A stretch of 20,034 nt of DNA, taken from NCBI GenBank assembly GCA_041691295.1, contig JBEPVA010000053.1, positions 1-20,034 on the forward strand, written 5' to 3'. Below the pieces are notes generated by a model. That model was not told the origin of the DNA. It did not search any database and saw only the letters and a program-made list of their open reading frames with translations. The first letter of the stretch is position 1; the number at the start of each line of letters is the position of its first letter. Positions 15,274 to 20,034 of this stretch are shown here, in pieces. Source of the stretch: DATEHG01 sp041691295. GTDB lineage: Bacteria; Gemmatimonadota; Gemmatimonadetes; Gemmatimonadales; GWC2-71-9. A program made the position numbers and the translations under genes.

Positions 15274-15326
15274 AAGCGGCTTATGTACCATCGGAATCAG
15301 TGGCAACGATCTTTGCTAAGCGGCTT
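15274..15326 (-). promoter_or_regulatory. candidate promoter flanked by two copies of a short palindrome
   Basis: The near-palindrome AAGC-G-GCTT occurs twice, at 15274-15282 and 15318-15326, 44 bp apart, about four helical turns. Between them on the minus strand lies TTGCCA (15306-15301), the same -35 sequence as in the promoter at 8782-8810. A weak TAAGCC follows 17 bp downstream (15283-15278) and overlaps one palindrome copy. This layout suits a regulated promoter for the c-di-GMP operon. The rest of the 281-bp gap (15181-15461) is less GC-rich than the genes around it and holds no supported gene. Confidence 0.3.
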
Positions 15327-15461
15327 TCCCGTAGGAAGTTGCGTTAATGGCCACCAAGCAGGTCAAATTGGGGATGGGACATTTTGCCCAAGGGCTGGGA
15401 CAGGCTGGTCTCGTCTTGATGCGGATATTTTCGGCGGAGACGGGTACGACTTGAGGAAAGG

Positions 15462-16904
<1,443 letters not shown>

Positions 16905-16917
16905 CGGGCGCCCTGTC

Positions 16918-17172
16918 TCATGAGGCGATTATCGGCGGGCCATCCAGCACTTCCAGACGATGCAGCTTGAGGTCGAGCAGGATCAGGCGGGGAGTCGGAT
17001 GGAAGGCGCAAGACGCATCGCTGCCGCGGGTAGCCGGGAAATCGAGCGCCTCGGCGCCACACCAAGCCCGGGCAATCCTGGCGGATTCCAGTACCTCCCG
17101 CTGCGCATGGAAGGTGGACTCAGCATCGGTCGCGTCAGCTTCGATCAGGAGGACTTCGGCGGGCAATGTCAC
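16918..17172 (-). pseudogene. decayed Rcp1-like receiver remnant
   Basis: The frame from GTG 17172 to TGA 16918 (84 codons) resembles the first half of an Rcp1-like receiver: AEVLLIEADATDAE at the N-terminus, a GAEALDF helix, and PRLILLDLKL with the phospho-acceptor Asp67. After this the usual PKxDG loop is shortened to HR, LEVL follows, and the protein ends at once in DGPPIIAS, so beta-4, beta-5 and the conserved Lys are missing. The acidic pair is also changed (EAD). It starts much like the broken receiver at 6038-6430 (VT-L-AE-LL-E), so the two are probably paralogues. No good ribosome binding site is seen. A longer frame to 17295 adds unrelated sequence. It is best read as a degraded gene upstream of the sigma54 activator; a shortened functional protein is a less likely alternative. 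Confidence 0.6.
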
Positions 17173-17369
17173 CGGACGTCGCGACCAGTTGGCGTCTTGG
17201 CGTCCCGCGACGCGCTCCCCGGAACGGCTGATCTGGTGGCAGCAATCGGACAGCGTCCGCTGAGCATCAGCGATCCCTCGGAACCAATCGGCCACTGACC
17301 CTGACTCAGGCCAGTCATCCCAGCACGCAGGCGTGGTATGTAATGCCCCAAGGCTGCGCTGTCTAAGAC

Positions 17370-17414
17370 ACTATGACACATTTGGGCGACCTTTACAACT
17401 ACCACCAGTGGTAG
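17370..17414 (-). promoter_or_regulatory. predicted leftward promoter with adjacent 16-bp operator-like palindrome
   Basis: On the minus strand TTGTAA (17398-17393) lies 17 bp from CATAGT (17375-17370), a good sigma70-like pair directed at the receiver remnant and sigma54 activator. Directly upstream of the -35 is the perfect inverted repeat CTACCAC-CA-GTGGTAG (17399-17414). A dyad touching the -35 is the usual place for an activator site, and since it also lies upstream of the decarboxylase it could control both directions. Predicted by eye. Confidence 0.42.
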
Positions 17415-17481
17415 GGGTGGGCCCTTCCGTCCCGATCCTGGCTCACCGGAGCTTGGCCCTTTTCCGGGTTTACTTCCGCAA

Positions 17482-17510
17482 TTGCCAGCCCCATCTTGAC
17501 GAGCCTATCT
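17482..17510 (+). promoter_or_regulatory. candidate promoter for the decarboxylase
   Basis: TTGCCA (17482-17487) is followed after 17 bp by CTATCT (17505-17510). Transcription would start near 17518, leaving only a few bases before ATG 17525. A nearly leaderless message would explain why that start has no Shine-Dalgarno sequence. The -10 match is modest, so this is tentative. Confidence 0.27.
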
Positions 17511-17524
17511 CATTATCGGTGCGC

Positions 17525-18886
17525 ATGTTCGACCCGCTAAGCCCGATCCACCTGGAGGGCGCCCTCGCTCGCCTCAGTGAGGGATTTCGGCAGTTTCCCC
17601 CATTCGATTCCCGGTCTGCCCAGGAGGATCCGGAGCAGCTGGATCAGGTGCTGGCCGAGGTTGCGGCCCGGCTGGCCGATAATTTCCCGTATCCCCATCC
17701 GCTGTACGCCGGGCAGATGCTAAAGCCGCCCCATCCGGTGGCCCTGCTGGCTTACAGCCTCGCGCTGCACCTCAATCCCAACAACCACGCGCTGGATGGC
17801 GGCCGAGCCAGCTCACGGATGGAGCTGGAAGCGGTCGGCCAGCTGGCCCGGATGTTCGGCTGGGACCGTCACCTCGGACACCTGACCGGGGGCGGCACCA
17901 TGGCCAACCTCGAGGCGCTGTGGGTGGCCGGCCGGCTGCGGCCGGGCCAGCGGATCCTGGCCTCGACCCAGGCTCATTACACCCATGCCCGGCTGACCGA
18001 GGTCCTTGGGCTACGCTTCACCGCCATCCCGTGTGACCACCACGGCCGGATGGACCTGGCCGCACTGGCCCGTGAACTCGAACTGGGTGGCGTTGGCACC
18101 GTCGTCGCGACCATGGGCACCACGGCCCTCGGTGCGGTCGATCCGCTTCCGGCCATTGTTGCCCTGCAACAGCAGCATGGCTTCCGGATCCACGCCGACG
18201 CGGCGTACGGTGGCTACTTCGGCCTGGTGGACAATCTGGGTCCTGGCGCCACGGCTGCCTTTGCGGCCCTCGGTTCGGTTGACTCCATCGTGATCGATCC
18301 CCACAAGCATGGATTGCAGCCGTACGGCTGTGGCTCGATCCTGTTCGCCGACCCCGCGGTCGGCACGCTGTACCAACACGACTCGCCTTACACGTACTTC
18401 TCCTCGGGTGAACTGCATCTTGGCGAGATCAGCCTCGAGTGTTCCCGACCGGGCGCGGCCGCGGTCGCGCTGTGGGCCACTCAACGCCTGTTACCGCTGA
18501 ATCGGGGCGGAAGCTTTGCCCGGGGTCTCGCGGCCAGCCGTGGGGCGGCAGTCGCGCTCCATCGCTGGATGTCCGACGACTCACGCTTTGTCAGCCTGAT
18601 GCCACCCGAACTCGACATCGTCTGCTGGGGCGTGGGGGCGGTCAGGGCGTCCGAGGCCTCCGGCCGCGCTCAGCGGATTTTCTCTTCCGCCGCCGAGCGG
18701 GATCTACACCTGGCGCTCGTCACCCTGCCGCATGCCCTCGTTGCGCCGTGGTGGCCCGGGCTGCAGTGGGACGTCGAGGAAGTTACCTGTCTCCGTTCGT
18801 GTCTCATGAAGCCGGAGCACGCCGACTGGCTGGACCAGATCTGTCAGCGACTCGGCCAAGCCGCCGACCAGGTCCTGGCGGCGTAG
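17525..18886 (+). CDS. PLP-dependent amino-acid decarboxylase (group II)
   Basis: From ATG 17525 the protein has 453 residues, close to the usual length for group II PLP decarboxylases, which remove the alpha-carboxyl group of amino acids such as Glu, Tyr, Asp or aromatic amino acids. The PLP-binding motifs are present: GGGTMAN (122-128), a His near 151, HADAAYGG (223-230) and the Schiff-base Lys261 in DPHKHGLQPYGCG. The substrate cannot be told from these motifs. An upstream start at 17333 would add 64 residues with no family resemblance running through the predicted promoter and operator, so it was rejected. ATG 17525 has no clear Shine-Dalgarno sequence; GTG 17519 is an alternative. The gene ends in TAG. 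An exported phosphatase-like gene follows after 26 bp and may be co-transcribed. Confidence 0.9.
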   Translation: MFDPLSPIHLEGALARLSEGFRQFPPFDSRSAQEDPEQLDQVLAEVAARLADNFPYPHPLYAGQMLKPPHPVALLAYSLALHLNPNNHALDGGRASSRMELEAVGQLARMFGWDRHLGHLTGGGTMANLEALWVAGRLRPGQRILASTQAHYTHARLTEVLGLRFTAIPCDHHGRMDLAALARELELGGVGTVVATMGTTALGAVDPLPAIVALQQQHGFRIHADAAYGGYFGLVDNLGPGATAAFAALGSVDSIVIDPHKHGLQPYGCGSILFADPAVGTLYQHDSPYTYFSSGELHLGEISLECSRPGAAAVALWATQRLLPLNRGGSFARGLAASRGAAVALHRWMSDDSRFVSLMPPELDIVCWGVGAVRASEASGRAQRIFSSAAERDLHLALVTLPHALVAPWWPGLQWDVEEVTCLRSCLMKPEHADWLDQICQRLGQAADQVLAA

Positions 18887-18912
18887 CCGGCCATCTTTCT
18901 CAGCCAACAACC

Positions 18913-20034
18913 ATGATCATTGCTGCATTGCATCGTGCCGTTCTGGCCGCGTCGATTGGCTCAGTGATCGCTACGGTCCAACTGGCCGCCCAGGCGGCGC
19001 CGAAGCCCCGGACCCGGCACGTCATCCTGCTGACCATCGACGGGGTCCGGGGACAGGAGCTGTTTGGCGGTATGGACTCGGCGATCGCCGCCGGCGGCGA
19101 CAGCAACGGGATTCACGACCTCGAACGGCTCAAGCGTGACTATTGGCGCGAGTCGGCCGACGCTCGACGTCGGGCCTTGATGCCGTGGTTCTGGGACTCG
19201 CTCGTCCCTCGGGGCGTTCTATACGGCGATCGAAATCACGACAGCCCGGCTGGTATCACCAATCACCAGGGATTTTCGGCCCCCGGTTACCTCGAAATCC
19301 TGACCGGCGAGGCCCAGCCGGATGTCACCAGCAATGATCGGTTTCGCTACTCGCACCAGACGGTGCTGGAGTATGTGAGGCGGCGCCTCACGCTGCCGGC
19401 GAGGGGCGTCGCGGCTATCACGAGCTGGGAAAACTTCCACGAATATGTGGCCAGCGATTCAACCGCGGTCCTGGTCAGTGCCGGCCTCTTGCCCATTCCG
19501 TCGGCAATGCTGACGCCGGAAATCGCCGAGCTCGATCGTCTTTCCCGTCGCGCGGTCCCGCTCTGGGATGGCACTCGCCTCGACGCCTTCACCGGCGCCA
19601 TCGCACTGCACTACCTGACGCGGCAGAAGCCGGCCCTGCTCTTCATCAGCTTCGATGATACCGATGACCTGGCCCATTCCCGCCGCTACGACCGGCTGCT
19701 CGACGCCTTTCACGGCACTGATGATTTCCTCCGTGAGTTGTGGCATGTCATCCAATCCACCCCCGGTCTCAAGGACCAGACCACGCTCATCCTGACGACC
19801 GACCATGGCCGTGGGTTGACGACCAGGGACTGGACCGATCATGGGCACGATGTGCCGGGTTCGGAACAGATCTGGATCGCGATCATGGGTCCTGATACTC
19901 CCGGTCTCGGAATCCTCCGCTCCACCCAGGTCTACCAGGCCAATATCGCCGCTACCGTGCTGCAATTCCTCGGGCTCGTGGGTCAGGATTTCAATCCTCA
20001 CGCCGGACTCCCGTTGCCCCTGTCTCTTATACAC
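18913..20034 (+). CDS. exported alkaline-phosphatase-superfamily hydrolase (3' end missing)
   Basis: The open frame from ATG 18913 runs off the window without a stop: 374 codons, the last five from adapter sequence. A signal peptide is likely (residues 1-29, cleavage near AAQA). The metal and nucleophile residues of the alkaline phosphatase superfamily follow in order: Asp43 in LLTIDGVRGQELF, Ser122 in GFSAPGY as the probable nucleophile, DDTDDLAHS (248-256, with an Asp and His255), Asp297-His298 in TTDHGRG, and His310 or His312 in TDHGH. This fits a periplasmic or secreted phosphatase, phosphodiesterase or sulfatase-like enzyme; relatives often carry the labels sulfatase or alkaline phosphatase family protein. 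The Ser nucleophile is not the Cys/Ser sulfatase signature CxPxR, so a phosphate ester is the better guess. The catalytic core is essentially complete, so little is missing. It lies 26 bp after the decarboxylase; no strong ribosome binding site is seen. Confidence 0.87.
   Translation, partial: MIIAALHRAVLAASIGSVIATVQLAAQAAPKPRTRHVILLTIDGVRGQELFGGMDSAIAAGGDSNGIHDLERLKRDYWRESADARRRALMPWFWDSLVPRGVLYGDRNHDSPAGITNHQGFSAPGYLEILTGEAQPDVTSNDRFRYSHQTVLEYVRRRLTLPARGVAAITSWENFHEYVASDSTAVLVSAGLLPIPSAMLTPEIAELDRLSRRAVPLWDGTRLDAFTGAIALHYLTRQKPALLFISFDDTDDLAHSRRYDRLLDAFHGTDDFLRELWHVIQSTPGLKDQTTLILTTDHGRGLTTRDWTDHGHDVPGSEQIWIAIMGPDTPGLGILRSTQVYQANIAATVLQFLGLVGQDFNPHAGLPLPLSLIH
20020..20034. other. Nextera/Tn5 mosaic-end adapter remnant (artefact)
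   Basis: The last 15 bases, CTGTCTCTTATACAC, are the start of the Tn5 mosaic-end/Nextera adapter (CTGTCTCTTATACACATCT). Read on the minus strand they give the familiar artefactual peptide YKRQ. They are not genomic, so the real sequence ends near 20019 and the last codons of the hydrolase frame are false. Confidence 0.95.

Larger units (their letters stand above)
17173..17524. other. divergent control region between activator and decarboxylase genes
   Basis: This 352-bp stretch separates leftward regulatory genes from the rightward decarboxylase gene. It holds a perfect inverted repeat (17399-17414) and two candidate promoters facing opposite ways, listed separately. The part at 17173-17360 shows no convincing gene or RNA; it may be debris from a kinase gene once paired with the receiver remnant, but I cannot show homology. 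Confidence 0.5.

Noticed and set aside
15301..15317. Sigma54-like site TGGCA...TTGCT on the plus strand
   Set aside because: The GG and GC elements are one base too far apart for a -24/-12 promoter, and it points toward the 3' end of the sigma54 activator gene rather than into a gene start.
17169..17405. Minus-strand frame ending in a GTGA overlap with the receiver remnant, as a kinase C-terminus
   Set aside because: The overlap resembles the kinase/receiver junction at 6427-6430, but the peptide shows no ATPase-domain motif and runs through the predicted promoter.
17333..17524. 64-residue N-terminal extension of the decarboxylase
   Set aside because: It has no family resemblance, crosses the palindrome and predicted promoters, and would exceed the usual length of the family.
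19459..20034. 191-codon minus-strand frame beginning MYKRQ
   Set aside because: The YKRQ start is translated Nextera adapter and the rest is antisense to the exported hydrolase.

Overview
The window is about 20 kb of high-GC DNA, probably from an environmental bacterium of the Gemmatimonadota or a similar lineage (Acidobacteriota is the alternative). This rests on the GC-rich codon use, a TPR-type Ser/Thr kinase beside a TIGR02999-like ECF sigma factor, and the density of multidomain sensors; no rRNA or marker gene is present to confirm it. The sequence looks like a short-read contig. It begins inside an 8-bp tandem repeat (1-56) and ends in 15 bases of Nextera/Tn5 adapter (20020-20034).

Layout. 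(A) 61-1428, minus: a lipoprotein di-haem cytochrome c peroxidase/MauG-type protein. (B) 1695-4904: a transmembrane Ser/Thr kinase (plus) tail-to-tail with an ECF sigma factor (minus), their stop codons 3 bp apart inside one small palindrome. (C) 5273-8810, minus: a module with a good sigma70-like promoter. It holds a CHASE3-PAS-PAS histidine kinase broken by a one-base frameshift, an Rcp1-like receiver protein with two in-frame TAG codons, and an intact GAF protein with a C-terminal Cys4 motif. (D) 8842-15326, minus: a tightly packed c-di-GMP operon. Its order is REC-HD-GYP, hybrid histidine kinase, a second REC-HD-GYP, a small unrecognised exported protein, then a CHASE3-GAF-GGDEF diguanylate cyclase. 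(E) 15462-17172, minus: an NtrC-type sigma54 activator preceded by a decayed receiver remnant. (F) 17525-20034, plus: a PLP-dependent decarboxylase and, 26 bp downstream, an alkaline-phosphatase-superfamily exported hydrolase that runs off the contig.

How they fit together. Regions C to E form one signal-transduction island, almost all transcribed leftward. In D the synthase and two predicted phosphodiesterases of c-di-GMP share an operon with a sensor kinase that could phosphorylate their receivers. Several start/stop overlaps of 4 bp (ATGA at 14119-14122, GTGA at 6427-6430) indicate translational coupling. Module C appears to be losing its kinase/receiver pair: all catalytic residues are still present, but three separate lesions break the reading frames.

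The points most worth a second look are the double-amber receiver plus frameshifted kinase, the unknown exported protein inside the c-di-GMP operon, the kinase/ECF pair, the operator-like dyads upstream of regulatory genes, and the adapter at the right end. I did not see a CRISPR array, transposase, tRNA or rRNA.
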